A stretch of 64,000 nt of DNA from an uncultured Erythrobacter sp. (lineage in GTDB: Bacteria > Pseudomonadota > Alphaproteobacteria > Sphingomonadales > Sphingomonadaceae). Shown one piece after another: positions 7,735-15,126 of this stretch; position 1 is the first letter of the stretch; each line of letters starts with the position of its first letter. Under the pieces are notes generated by a model, which was not told the origin of the DNA, ran no database searches, and worked only from the letters and a program-made list of their open reading frames with translations. Made by a program: the position numbers and the translations under genes. The DNA lies in assembly GCA_947488755.1 (NCBI GenBank), contig CANLAD010000001.1:1-64000 (forward strand). Direction: 5' to 3'.

Positions 7735-8126
7735 GCAAGACCTACACGATCCTGTTGCTCGAAGATGAGCCACTCATCATGATGGACCTCGAATTCGCTG
7801 CCGAGGACCGGTCATGCCGTGCGCTGACGGCGGCGAGCGTGGATCAGGCGTTCGCGCAGATCGCGCAGGCGGGGACCGTCGATGTTGCCGTGCTCGACGT
7901 ATCGCTTGGCAGTGACGAAACCTGCGTGCCGGTCGCGCGCGAACTGGAGAAGCGCGATATTCCTTATATTTTGCATACCGGCGACCTTGACCGGCAGGAG
8001 GAAACAGTGCGCGAACTCGATGCGCCGCTGATCGCGAAACCGGCGGCGGCGGAAAAGGTCATCGCCGCCGCAATCGTCGCTGCCGAGCGTGAGGATATCT
8101 CGCAGATCAGGCTCGCAGCGGAGTAG
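7731..8126 (+). CDS. single-domain response regulator, partner of the LOV kinase
   Basis: 131 residues, GTG start at 7731 overlapping the kinase stop. Receiver-domain landmarks: LLLEDEPLI acidic pocket, phospho-acceptor aspartate in VAVLDVSLG, conserved threonine in LHTGD, and lysine in IAKPAAAEKV. There is no DNA-binding output domain, so signalling must go through protein contacts or a phosphorelay, as is common for HWE-kinase partners in the alphaproteobacterial general stress response. That this regulator feeds into the stress pathway is inference. Confidence 0.92.
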   Translation: MSKTYTILLLEDEPLIMMDLEFAAEDRSCRALTAASVDQAFAQIAQAGTVDVAVLDVSLGSDETCVPVARELEKRDIPYILHTGDLDRQEETVRELDAPLIAKPAAAEKVIAAAIVAAEREDISQIRLAAE

Positions 8127-8173
8127 GCCGCTCCGGCCCGCCATATCGGCGGCGGGTTGGAGCGAAGTCTCGA

Positions 8174-9625
8174 TCAGAACACGCCGGGGTTCTCATGCTG
8201 AATGGTGTTGGGCCGCTCCGGCTGGAGGATCTGCCTGCCACCCACCGACTGCGCTCTTTGACCCGTACTGCTTACAATCGGTGTGCAGCTGCGCCCGGCG
8301 AGAAAATCGAGCGCGGTCGCGATCGAGTCCTCGTTCGGATTGCCAAGCGGCGTGAATATGTCGTCGACCGCACGGCAGGTATTGGGAACGACCTCCGCAA
8401 GGCCCTCAAAATAGTCGCCATCGCCATCGGCGTTTACCGTTTGGAACGTGACGGCTCGGATCCGCAAGTCGCACTCTTCGAAGTCGAACGCGAATTGCCC
8501 GACGGGCTTGCCCAACGTATTCCCTCCGATGATCGCGATGCTGTCGTCGTCGAGATACGGGAGCAACGAGTTGATGATGAGTTCGCTGGCCGACGCGGAC
8601 GCGCCAGTTGTGATGAATGCGATCTTGTCTGGACGAAGCGCATTGGTCTCGCTTTCGAAGAACTCGGTTTCGTTCTCGGAAGATTTGGACTGGCGCAGCT
8701 CGGTCCGGCTGAAGACCTCGCCGACCTGCCCTTCGCCGAGCAGATCGCCGAGCAGATGCGCAATCCGTACCAGCCCACCGAGGTTGTAGCGCAGGTCGAT
8801 GACCAGCTCGTCCACGCCGTTCGCATTGTATATAGCAAAAGCGTCGCGCAACTGGTCCGCTGCATCGTCGACGATGAAAGTGCGCAGATTGAGATAGCCG
8901 ATATTGCGCCCGCCATCTGCGATGATCCCGACACCGTAGCGATCCGAAATCGGGTCGAGGTCGAATTCTGTCTTCGAGATGGCCCGCTCGATCACCGTGC
9001 CGTCAGGCTGGCGGAAGCGGATGACCCGCGTTACGCCGACATTGGAAGGGCCAAGTGCGTCGATAACGGCTTCTCGCCCGCCCGCTGCGAACAGGTCCGA
9101 TACTGTTTCAAGATTGGCTGAGTCTGTCCCGATCGCCAGCAACTCGCTGCCGCGATCAAGTCCGGCCGGAAAGCCGGGTCCGTTCTCGAACGCTTCGAAC
9201 AAGGCCACACGGCGAGCGTTGTCATCGTAGGCGAGACGAATGCCGAAGCCTGCGGTCGACCCGGTGCGGATCAGTTCGTTCTCCTCCTCGATCGACGTGG
9301 CGAAGGTGAAGTCCTTATCCTTGCCCTTGTCGCGAGCGTCCTCGACACGCGCATTCAGGAAACTCTGCACATCGGTGAAGCCAGCCGGATCAACATCGAC
9401 CAGAAGATCTGGAAACAGATACCACTCCTCCAGCACCTCGTCCGCGAAGGCGAGCTGGTTCTGAATCGCGCAGGTTGCGGTCGTCGGGGTTGGCGTAGGC
9501 GTAGGTGTCGGCCCGCCGGCGGTGTTCGGCGGATCGTTCGGTCCGCCGCCTCCGCAGGCTGCCAGAGCGATGGCGAGCGTGGCGGTAAGCGCGGTGCGCG
9601 CCGCGAGAGTGACCTTTGATTTCAT
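8174..9625 (-). CDS. S41-family (C-terminal processing type) protease lipoprotein
   Basis: 483 residues from ATG 9625. Lipobox LAAC (C24), then a Pro/Thr repeat linker (PTPTPTPT). A PDZ-like segment lies at about 120-215 (TAGFGIRLAY, GSELLAIG). The S41 domain follows: GYLNLRTFIVDDAADQL, VIDLRYNLGG and the Ser-Lys dyad in GASASASELI (S347) and NTLGKPVGQ (K373). Family proteases cut unfolded or C-terminal-tailed proteins in the periplasm. It is convergent with the LOV operon and divergent from the YbhB-type gene. The C-terminal ~70 residues after the catalytic domain are not recognised. Confidence 0.9.
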   Translation of the reverse strand: MKSKVTLAARTALTATLAIALAACGGGGPNDPPNTAGGPTPTPTPTPTTATCAIQNQLAFADEVLEEWYLFPDLLVDVDPAGFTDVQSFLNARVEDARDKGKDKDFTFATSIEEENELIRTGSTAGFGIRLAYDDNARRVALFEAFENGPGFPAGLDRGSELLAIGTDSANLETVSDLFAAGGREAVIDALGPSNVGVTRVIRFRQPDGTVIERAISKTEFDLDPISDRYGVGIIADGGRNIGYLNLRTFIVDDAADQLRDAFAIYNANGVDELVIDLRYNLGGLVRIAHLLGDLLGEGQVGEVFSRTELRQSKSSENETEFFESETNALRPDKIAFITTGASASASELIINSLLPYLDDDSIAIIGGNTLGKPVGQFAFDFEECDLRIRAVTFQTVNADGDGDYFEGLAEVVPNTCRAVDDIFTPLGNPNEDSIATALDFLAGRSCTPIVSSTGQRAQSVGGRQILQPERPNTIQHENPGVF

Positions 9626-9779
9626 GATCGGGAGCGACTCCGGGAATGCAGACTTGGATGCGTGTGTCCCGGAAGTGCTTTCCAGATCACACGGTTCGCC
9701 GCGCACCATGCATTGAAGCGCTGCGAACGGCAAGCTAGTGCAACATCCAATCCGACCAAAGGCTTAACGCGGCGAGAAA

Positions 9780-9818
9780 GCGGGGCAAATCCTCTGACGG
9801 TCCCTCGTCTTGCCCCGC
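9780..9818. repeat. inverted repeat upstream of the YbhB-like gene
   Basis: GCGGGGCAA (9780-9788) and TTGCCCCGC (9810-9818) form a perfect 9-bp stem with a 21-nt loop, 40 nt upstream of the start codon at 9858. It could be a leader hairpin or an operator in the 232-nt divergent region 9626-9857, which holds no gene. Confidence 0.35.
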
Positions 9819-9857
9819 CAAGCCGCCTATCGAGAACCTGATGGAAAGAATTCGATC

Positions 9858-10451
9858 ATGACTGCACTTCCCGACTGGCTTGCCTCTGCGCTTCCCGCGC
9901 CCGCCCATCATTCCGGCCTTGCGATCGCGCGGCTCGGTGATGCGAAGATGCTGGGTCGCGGCGGGTTCGCGCTGACCAGCCCAGCGTTCGATGCGGGCGA
10001 GGAGCTTGACCCATGCTTCACCGCCAAGGAGGAGGACGCGGTCGCTCCCCCGCTCGAATGGAGCGCGCCGCCGCCGGGTTCGCAGGAACTGATCGTAATC
10101 GTCGAGGATGCGAGCGGAGACGGCGCGACGCCGCCCCCGTGCCATTGGCTGGTCTGGGGCCTTGCGGGCCAGCGTGGCAAACTGTTCGAAGGGGAGGCCC
10201 CGCCGCGCACGGGTAAGAATGCGGCGGGTAATTCCGAATGGCTGTTGCCCGATCCGCCGGAGGGCGAGACCCGGCATTACGTGTTCCAGATTTTCGCGAC
10301 GGAATTGCCGCTGACCCTGATGCCCGGCGCAAGCCGCGAGCAGCTGATCTCCGCAATCGAGGGCTCGATCACAGGCTGCGCCGTCCTCTACGCGCCCTTC
10401 ACCGGCACGCCAGCGGAGGATGAGGCATGGGACGACAGCGATCTCGACTGA
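9858..10451 (+). CDS. YbhB/YbcL-type PEBP (Raf-kinase-inhibitor-like) protein
   Basis: 197 residues, ATG 9858 after GGAAAG. The PEBP fold is shown by FALTSPAFDAGEELDP, the APPPGSQELIVIVEDASGD strand and PPCHWLVWGLAG, corresponding to the ligand-pocket PPxHWxVW motif, then HYVFQIFATELPL. Bacterial members are cytoplasmic or periplasmic and mostly of unknown role. No signal peptide is visible. It precedes the SWIB gene by 37 nt in the same direction. Confidence 0.88.
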   Translation: MTALPDWLASALPAPAHHSGLAIARLGDAKMLGRGGFALTSPAFDAGEELDPCFTAKEEDAVAPPLEWSAPPPGSQELIVIVEDASGDGATPPPCHWLVWGLAGQRGKLFEGEAPPRTGKNAAGNSEWLLPDPPEGETRHYVFQIFATELPLTLMPGASREQLISAIEGSITGCAVLYAPFTGTPAEDEAWDDSDLD

Positions 10452-10488
10452 ACCATACGTACGCCAACATACCCAAGGGAGAACTACA

Positions 10489-10740
10489 ATGGCTGGGAAG
10501 AACAACGCACTGCAAAAGCCCGTCAATCTGTCGGACGAGCTCGAAAACGTGATCGGCAAAGGCCCGATGACGCGCGCGCAGGTGACCTCGAAGGTATGGG
10601 AATACATCAAGAAGCACGACCTGCAGAAACCCTCGGACAAGCGCACGATCGTGCCGGACGACAAGCTGGGCGGCGTGATCGGGAAAGAAGAAATCTCGAT
10701 GTTCAAGATGACGGCAGCGGTGTCCAAGCATCTCAGCTGA
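10489..10740 (+). CDS. SWIB/MDM2-domain protein
   Basis: 83 residues, almost entirely one SWIB domain: KPVNLSDELENVIGKGPMTR, VTSKVWEYIKKHDLQKPSDK, and GKEEISMFKMTAAVSKHLS. ATG 10489 follows AAGGGAGA. In eukaryotes SWIB is part of chromatin remodellers; stand-alone bacterial copies are known in Chlamydia and alphaproteobacteria and have been linked to DNA topology, but the role here is unknown. Confidence 0.92.
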   Translation: MAGKNNALQKPVNLSDELENVIGKGPMTRAQVTSKVWEYIKKHDLQKPSDKRTIVPDDKLGGVIGKEEISMFKMTAAVSKHLS

Positions 10741-10762
10741 TCGCCTGTGGGCGAGTGATGGA

Positions 10763-11008
10763 TCAGCGGCGGGCGATGCGATAGGCGCCCCGCCGCCGGT
10801 CCATCGGCTCGCCTTGCCAGGACAACGCAATCCGCTCGTCTGCGACCATGGCGTCGACGGTATGGTGGATCACGTCCATTTGCGCGCGCCAGTCTCCGTC
10901 CGGCCCCGCCAGCGCGCGGGCCGCCTCGCTCGGGCAAATCGTTTTTGACGGCCCGCGTTGATCGAGCAGATCGGTGATTGCCCGTTCGGCTCTTTCTTGC
11001 GAGGTCAT
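10763..11008 (-). CDS. DUF3253 protein
   Basis: 81 residues, ATG 11008 overlapping the stop of the DoxX gene (ATGA). The whole chain matches DUF3253: AITDLLDQRGPSKTICPSEA, ARALAGPDGDWRAQMDVIH, then RIALSWQGEPMD and RGAYRI. It resembles a winged-helix fold but the family has no established function. Last gene of a three-gene operon cupin-DoxX-DUF3253; convergent with SWIB. Confidence 0.85.
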   Translation of the reverse strand: MTSQERAERAITDLLDQRGPSKTICPSEAARALAGPDGDWRAQMDVIHHTVDAMVADERIALSWQGEPMDRRRGAYRIARR

Positions 11009-11403
11009 CGCGCTCTGCCACGTCCGACCTGAACTTCGCCCGCCCATAACGCCCACCAGATCAGCAGCGGCTGCGCGAACATGCGCGGTACATGATAGGC
11101 GAGGCCAAGTCCGCCATCCTCGCGGGCCATGTCCATCGCGAAGTGATTGATATTGGCGGGCCAGACGACCAGCGCATAGAGTGCGAGGCCGATCCCGGCC
11201 GCCCGGCGAACGCGCTGTTCGAACGGTTGCATAAGACCCATCGCGCCTAGAATCTCGGCAATTCCGGTCCAGAACACGATAGCCTCGGGATAGGGCACCG
11301 CCGCTGGCATGACCGTGAGAAAAGGTTCTGGCCGCGCGAGATGCAGGATGCCGGCGATGGCGTAAAACGCCGCGAGAATGAAGCGACAGATTACCCGGAT
11401 CAT
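11005..11403 (-). CDS. DoxX-family membrane protein
   Basis: 132 residues from ATG 11403, which overlaps the stop of the upstream cupin gene. Four membrane helices: VICRFILAAFYAIAGILHL, AIVFWTGIAEILGAMGLM, AGIGLALYALVVWPANINHF and the C-terminal PLLIWWALWAGEV. The FYAIAGILHLARPEPF and GIAEILGAMGL segments are typical of DoxX/DoxD-like proteins, which include quinone-linked subunits but are mostly uncharacterised. Confidence 0.85.
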   Translation of the reverse strand: MIRVICRFILAAFYAIAGILHLARPEPFLTVMPAAVPYPEAIVFWTGIAEILGAMGLMQPFEQRVRRAAGIGLALYALVVWPANINHFAMDMAREDGGLGLAYHVPRMFAQPLLIWWALWAGEVQVGRGRAR

Positions 11404-11858
11404 GCGGGCAGCGGCTCGCCAGGCTGCCAACCGGGAGGGGCAAGCGTGAAACCCGCGAAATCGAAACCGGGCACGACGATGCACGACACGAGCGAGTAAC
11501 CGCGTCCACCGCCAGCGGACCTCGCGGCTTGCCAGGCACCTGCGGGGACGAGGCCTTGCGGGTCCTCGCCGCTCGCAAGGTCAGCGCCAAGCATAACCTG
11601 TTCGACAGGCCCTGCATCGGTCTGCGCGATGGCAAGCTCGAGAGGATCGCCGCCCTGCCAGATCCACAGCTCGTCCGCATCGACCCGGTGCCAGTGCGAG
11701 CTCTCCCCCGCTTTCAGCAGGAACACGATGCCAGTCGCGCGTGCCCGGCCTGCGTCGTCGGCTTCAGCGCGATAGGTCTCGCGGTACCAGCCTCCCTCGG
11801 GATGCGGGGCGAGTTGCAATTGTTCGATCACCGCATCGGCGCTATTCGGGTCGCTCAC
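11400..11858 (-). CDS. cupin-domain protein (DUF985, COG3542)
   Basis: 152 residues with a GTG start at 11858, supported by AAGGGGAC 6 nt upstream; the longer open frame has no such site. DUF985 features: LAPHPEGGWYRETYRA, TGIVFLLKAGESSHWHRVDADELWIW with the histidine pair of the cupin metal site, and SCIVVPGFDFAGFTLAPPGW. Function unknown, probably a small-molecule binding or isomerising cupin. First gene of an operon with DoxX and DUF3253, divergent from the M19 dipeptidase (43 nt apart). Confidence 0.88.
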   Translation of the reverse strand: MSDPNSADAVIEQLQLAPHPEGGWYRETYRAEADDAGRARATGIVFLLKAGESSHWHRVDADELWIWQGGDPLELAIAQTDAGPVEQVMLGADLASGEDPQGLVPAGAWQAARSAGGGRGYSLVSCIVVPGFDFAGFTLAPPGWQPGEPLPA

Positions 11859-11901
11859 GTCTGTCCCCTTCGACGCCGTCCTATCGGGAGTATCGATCCG
11901 T

Positions 11902-13221
11902 ATGCAACACGCATCCCTGCCTTTCCTTGCCCTCATCGCCGCGACTCTGAGCGTTCCGCTGGCGGCGCAAGATGCCGATGGCTCCGTCGCGGAGGATATT
12001 GCGCCCGTGATCGAGACCGATCCCGCGATGCAGGCTGCCGAAGCCGCGCTCGCCGCCGCGCCGGTGTTTGACGGGCACAACGACGTGCCGATCCAGCTGC
12101 GCGCGCGGTTCGACAACCAGATCAACGACTTCGATTTCGTGGACACCAGCGGAACCGGCGCGACCCATCCCGAGGGACGCGTCATGCACACCGACCTTGC
12201 CCGACTGAACGAGGGCCGGGTGGGCGCGCAATACTGGTCGGTCTATGTGCCCGCAAGCTTGCCCGAACCCGAAGCGGTGCAGATGACGATGGAGCAGATC
12301 GACGTGATGAAGCGGTTGATCGACCGCTATTCCGATGCGCTGCGCTATGCCGCGACGGCTGACGATGTGGAGCGCGCGATGGCCGATGGCCAGGTCGCTT
12401 CCCTGCTGGGCATGGAGGGCGGCCATTCGATCGGATCGAGCCTCGCGGTGCTGCGCCAGATGTACGATCTTGGCGCGCGCTACATGACGCTCACCCACGG
12501 AAGCAACACGCCCTGGGCCGACAGCGCGACCGACGATCCCGAGCATGGCGGGTTGACCGAATTCGGCAAGGATGTGGTGCGCGAGATGAACCGCATCGGG
12601 ATGCTGGTCGATCTCAGCCATGTCAGCGAGGAGGCGATGATGGATGCGCTCGATGTTGCGAGCGCACCGGTGATCTTCAGCCATTCGGGCGTGCGGGCGG
12701 TCAACGGTCATGCACGTAATGTGCCCGACAGCGCGCTCGACCGCCTGCCGGAGAATGGCGGGATCGTGATGGTGGTCGCGCTTCCCGGCTTCCTCAACGA
12801 CGAGCGGCGTCAATGGTATGCGGAGCGCGAAGCGGAGCTTGCACGGCAGCAATCGCTGTTCAACGGACAGCCCGATATCGTCGACGCCGCGATGGCGGAA
12901 TGGGACGCAGCCAATCCCGAACCCGAAACCACGATCGGTGATATGGCCGACCATATCGACCACATCCGCAATCGCATCGGCGTCGAGCATATCGGCATCG
13001 GCGCGGACTTCGACGGGATGCCGACCGGGCCGATCGGGTTCGAGGATGTCGGCGGCTACCCCGCGCTATTCGCAGAGCTTGCCCGCCGCGGCTATTCGCA
13101 GGTCGAGATGGAGCTGATCGCGAGCCGCAACGCCATCCGTGTCCTGCGCGAGGCGGAGCGGGTCGCCGCGCGGATGGCGGACATGGACCCGATCGAAACG
13201 CTTCTGGAAACCGAAGAGTAA
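11902..13221 (+). CDS. exported membrane dipeptidase (peptidase M19)
   Basis: 439 residues with a cleavable signal peptide (LPFLALIAATLSVPLAAQ). Zinc-site landmarks of renal-dipeptidase relatives: FDGHND (H59, D61), the bridging glutamate in LLGMEGGHSI, histidine in LVDLSHVSE, VIFSHSGVR, and the aspartate in HIGIGADFDGMP. Family enzymes hydrolyse dipeptides, including those with D-amino acids, in the periplasm. A Gln/Glu-rich insert lies around residues 295-345. Probably a stand-alone gene. Confidence 0.92.
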   Translation: MQHASLPFLALIAATLSVPLAAQDADGSVAEDIAPVIETDPAMQAAEAALAAAPVFDGHNDVPIQLRARFDNQINDFDFVDTSGTGATHPEGRVMHTDLARLNEGRVGAQYWSVYVPASLPEPEAVQMTMEQIDVMKRLIDRYSDALRYAATADDVERAMADGQVASLLGMEGGHSIGSSLAVLRQMYDLGARYMTLTHGSNTPWADSATDDPEHGGLTEFGKDVVREMNRIGMLVDLSHVSEEAMMDALDVASAPVIFSHSGVRAVNGHARNVPDSALDRLPENGGIVMVVALPGFLNDERRQWYAEREAELARQQSLFNGQPDIVDAAMAEWDAANPEPETTIGDMADHIDHIRNRIGVEHIGIGADFDGMPTGPIGFEDVGGYPALFAELARRGYSQVEMELIASRNAIRVLREAERVAARMADMDPIETLLETEE

Positions 13222-13233
13222 GGCGCTTCGGCC

Positions 13234-13371
13234 TCAGTTATCCTTGAGCGGGTCGTGGCCCCAATTCATCAGGCTGTAGCGCCAGTCTGTGTCCTCTATG
13301 TCCCCGTCGGGTCGCTGTGAGAGATGACGGGCGATATAACCGTAGACCTCGTCCTTCTTGTCGTCATCCAC
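13234..13371 (-). CDS. 45-residue acidic protein, third gene of a small stress-type operon
   Basis: GTG start at 13371, three nt after the stop of the DUF3008 gene, giving 45 residues: begins VDDDKKDEVYGYIARHLS and ends SLMNWGHDPLKDN. Too short for ordinary gene callers. The tight coupling to the upstream gene and protein-like composition support it. No family recognised. Confidence 0.55.
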   Translation of the reverse strand: MDDDKKDEVYGYIARHLSQRPDGDIEDTDWRYSLMNWGHDPLKDN

Positions 13372-13374
13372 GGC

Positions 13375-13566
13375 TCAATCGTCCCCGTCGACTTTTTCGG
13401 GCAGGTCTTCGCGCGGCGTGGAGGCAAAGTCCTCCAGCTCATCTTCGCTCATGCTTTCATACATCTGGAGCGACGCGCCCTGCAGATCGGACTTCTTCTG
13501 CTCCCCGCGTTTGGCGGCGAGAGCGGCTCCGGCAGCCTTTTGCTGCGCCTTGCTTTTCGCGGGCAT
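13375..13566 (-). CDS. DUF3008 protein
   Basis: 63 residues. Starts MPAKSKAQQKAAGAALAAKR and contains LQMYESMSEDELEDFA, the two conserved parts of DUF3008. Highly charged, soluble and probably DNA- or RNA-associated by composition only. The ATG overlaps the upstream stop (TGATG at 13564-13568). Related proteins are common in stress-induced gene sets of alphaproteobacteria. Confidence 0.85.
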   Translation of the reverse strand: MPAKSKAQQKAAGAALAAKRGEQKKSDLQGASLQMYESMSEDELEDFASTPREDLPEKVDGDD

Positions 13567-13799
13567 CAGTTCTTGTCCCAGTCTTCAAGCTCGCTACCGC
13601 GCTTGAGCACTTCGTCGCCGTCTTCCTGCTTGATCAGATAGGCAGGATTGTCCTCGTCACCGTCCTTGGTGACTTCAGTGCCCTGCAAAGTGCGGGTCAC
13701 TTCTTTCTCGAAGCGTTCCTTGATCTGGCCCTTTCCGTAACCATTGCCCCACTTCCATTTGACGTACTGGCTGGCCTGGTAGCTGTTGGAATTGCTCAT
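13566..13799 (-). CDS. DUF2945 (HVA1/Tudor-like) protein
   Basis: 77 residues matching DUF2945: YVKWKWGNGYGKGQIKERF, VTRTLQGTEVTKDGDEDNPA and YLIKQEDGDEVLKRGSELE. Family is a small SH3/Tudor-like fold of unknown role, often co-expressed with stress genes. ATG 13799 follows GAGGAACG. About 50 nt upstream, on the minus strand, a GGAAC box (13855-13851) is followed 17 nt later by CATT rather than CGTT, a weak resemblance to an EcfG promoter. First gene of the DUF2945-DUF3008-45aa operon. Confidence 0.88.
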   Translation of the reverse strand: MSNSNSYQASQYVKWKWGNGYGKGQIKERFEKEVTRTLQGTEVTKDGDEDNPAYLIKQEDGDEVLKRGSELEDWDKN

Positions 13800-13877
13800 C
13801 GCGCGTTCCTCATGCGGTTTTGCAATGATAATGAGCGTTGGGCGAGAGCGGTTCCGGGACTAACCTTTATTGCGCCT

Positions 13878-14051
13878 CTATTCGGCTGTTCCGGTCAGTG
13901 CCGGAATGAGCCAGACCAGCGTCATCGCGATAACCGCGAGCAGCAGGCTGAAAATAAGGACATAGCGGACCACGCCGGGGGTCGAGGCCCCGCGCGCGTC
14001 ATCGTCCTCGATATGGATTTTGTCCTTATCTTTCTCGTTATTGTCGACCAT
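13878..14051 (-). CDS. 57-residue single-pass membrane protein
   Basis: ATG 14051 preceded by CGGAGAC. A charged cytoplasmic N-terminus (DNNEKDKDKIHIEDDD) precedes one long hydrophobic segment at residues 28-52 (VVRYVLIFSLLLAVIAMTLV). Too short to classify. It lies between dapD and the small stress-type operon on the same strand; the ribosome binding site and clean membrane profile argue that it is real. Confidence 0.6.
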   Translation of the reverse strand: MVDNNEKDKDKIHIEDDDARGASTPGVVRYVLIFSLLLAVIAMTLVWLIPALTGTAE

Positions 14052-14133
14052 GATGTCTCCGTAATCTGTAATAATGGGTGCTGGCGCGGCTATGGCGCTT
14101 TGCGTGCGACAATGCACGCCTTTCGAAGCGGCT

Positions 14134-14970
14134 TCAATCCCGCAGCAGCTCGTTGATCCCCGTCTTCGACCGGGTCTGCGCATCGACGGTCTTGACGATG
14201 ACAGCGCAATAGAGCGACGGGCCGGGCGAGCCGTCGGGCAGAGGTTTGCCCGGCAGGCTGCCCGGCACGACCACCGCGTAGGGCGGCACTTCGCCGCGAT
14301 GCACCTCGCCCGTTGCGCGGTCGACGATCTTGGTCGATGCGCCCAGGTAAACGCCCATCGACAACACCGCACCTTCGCCAACGCGCACCCCTTCGGCAAC
14401 TTCGCTGCGCGCGCCGATGAACGCGCCGTCGCCGATTGCAACGGGTTCGGCCTGGAGCGGCTCGAGCACCCCGCCAATCCCCGCGCCGCCGGAAATATGC
14501 ACATTTTTCCCGATCTGGGCGCACGATCCAACCGTAGCCCAGGTGTCGATCATCGTGCCTTCGCCGATATGGGCACCGATGTTGACGAAGCTTGGCATCA
14601 GCACCGCGCCCTTGCCGATGAAGCTGCCGCGACGGACCACGGCCCCGGGCACGACGCGAAATCCAGCTTCGCGAAAGCGGTTTTCGCCCCATCCGGCGAA
14701 TTTCAGCGGCACCTTGTCGAATGCGCCTTCGCCAGCGGCGCCGCCTTCCATCAGGCGATTGTCGTAAAGGCGGAAGGACAAGAGCACCGCTTTCTTGAGC
14801 CACTGGTTGACTCGCCATCCACCGTTCCCGTCGGGCTCCGCGACCCGCGCTTCGCCGTGATCGAGCAGTTTAAGGGCGTCCCTCACAAGGTGTCGCTCCT
14901 CGCTGCCCGGCGTGATGTCGGCGCGGCGCTCCCACGCATCTTCGATCTGTTCGATAAGGGTCTGGGTCAT
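14134..14970 (-). CDS. dapD: tetrahydrodipicolinate N-succinyltransferase
   Basis: 278 residues, full length. Catalyses succinyl-CoA plus tetrahydrodipicolinate to N-succinyl-2-amino-6-oxopimelate in lysine and meso-diaminopimelate synthesis, in the cytoplasm. The N-terminal helical region contains [19 protein letters not shown]; from residue ~100 the left-handed beta-helix has hexapeptide repeats ([59 protein letters not shown]). The region around residue 140 with [15 protein letters not shown] is the active-site strand. Other dap genes are not in the window. Confidence 0.97.
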   Translation of the reverse strand: MTQTLIEQIEDAWERRADITPGSEERHLVRDALKLLDHGEARVAEPDGNGGWRVNQWLKKAVLLSFRLYDNRLMEGGAAGEGAFDKVPLKFAGWGENRFREAGFRVVPGAVVRRGSFIGKGAVLMPSFVNIGAHIGEGTMIDTWATVGSCAQIGKNVHISGGAGIGGVLEPLQAEPVAIGDGAFIGARSEVAEGVRVGEGAVLSMGVYLGASTKIVDRATGEVHRGEVPPYAVVVPGSLPGKPLPDGSPGPSLYCAVIVKTVDAQTRSKTGINELLRD

Positions 14971-15126
14971 GCGGTCTCCGACAGCGCGGGTTGCTTGCAG
15001 GTGTGTGAGGCGCTGCTAGCGAGGCGAAGGCAGGGCGGCAAGCGTGCGCCGCGGGGCACCTTTGGTGACTGCCTATGTTCCGGTTAACAAGGCGCTCATA
15101 CGCGCGGCGGCATTGATCTCGTCGAT

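Noticed and set aside
9735..11021. 428-codon minus-strand frame covering the PEBP and SWIB genes
   Set aside because: Both plus-strand genes have clear domains and ribosome binding sites; the frame is Arg-rich shadow sequence.
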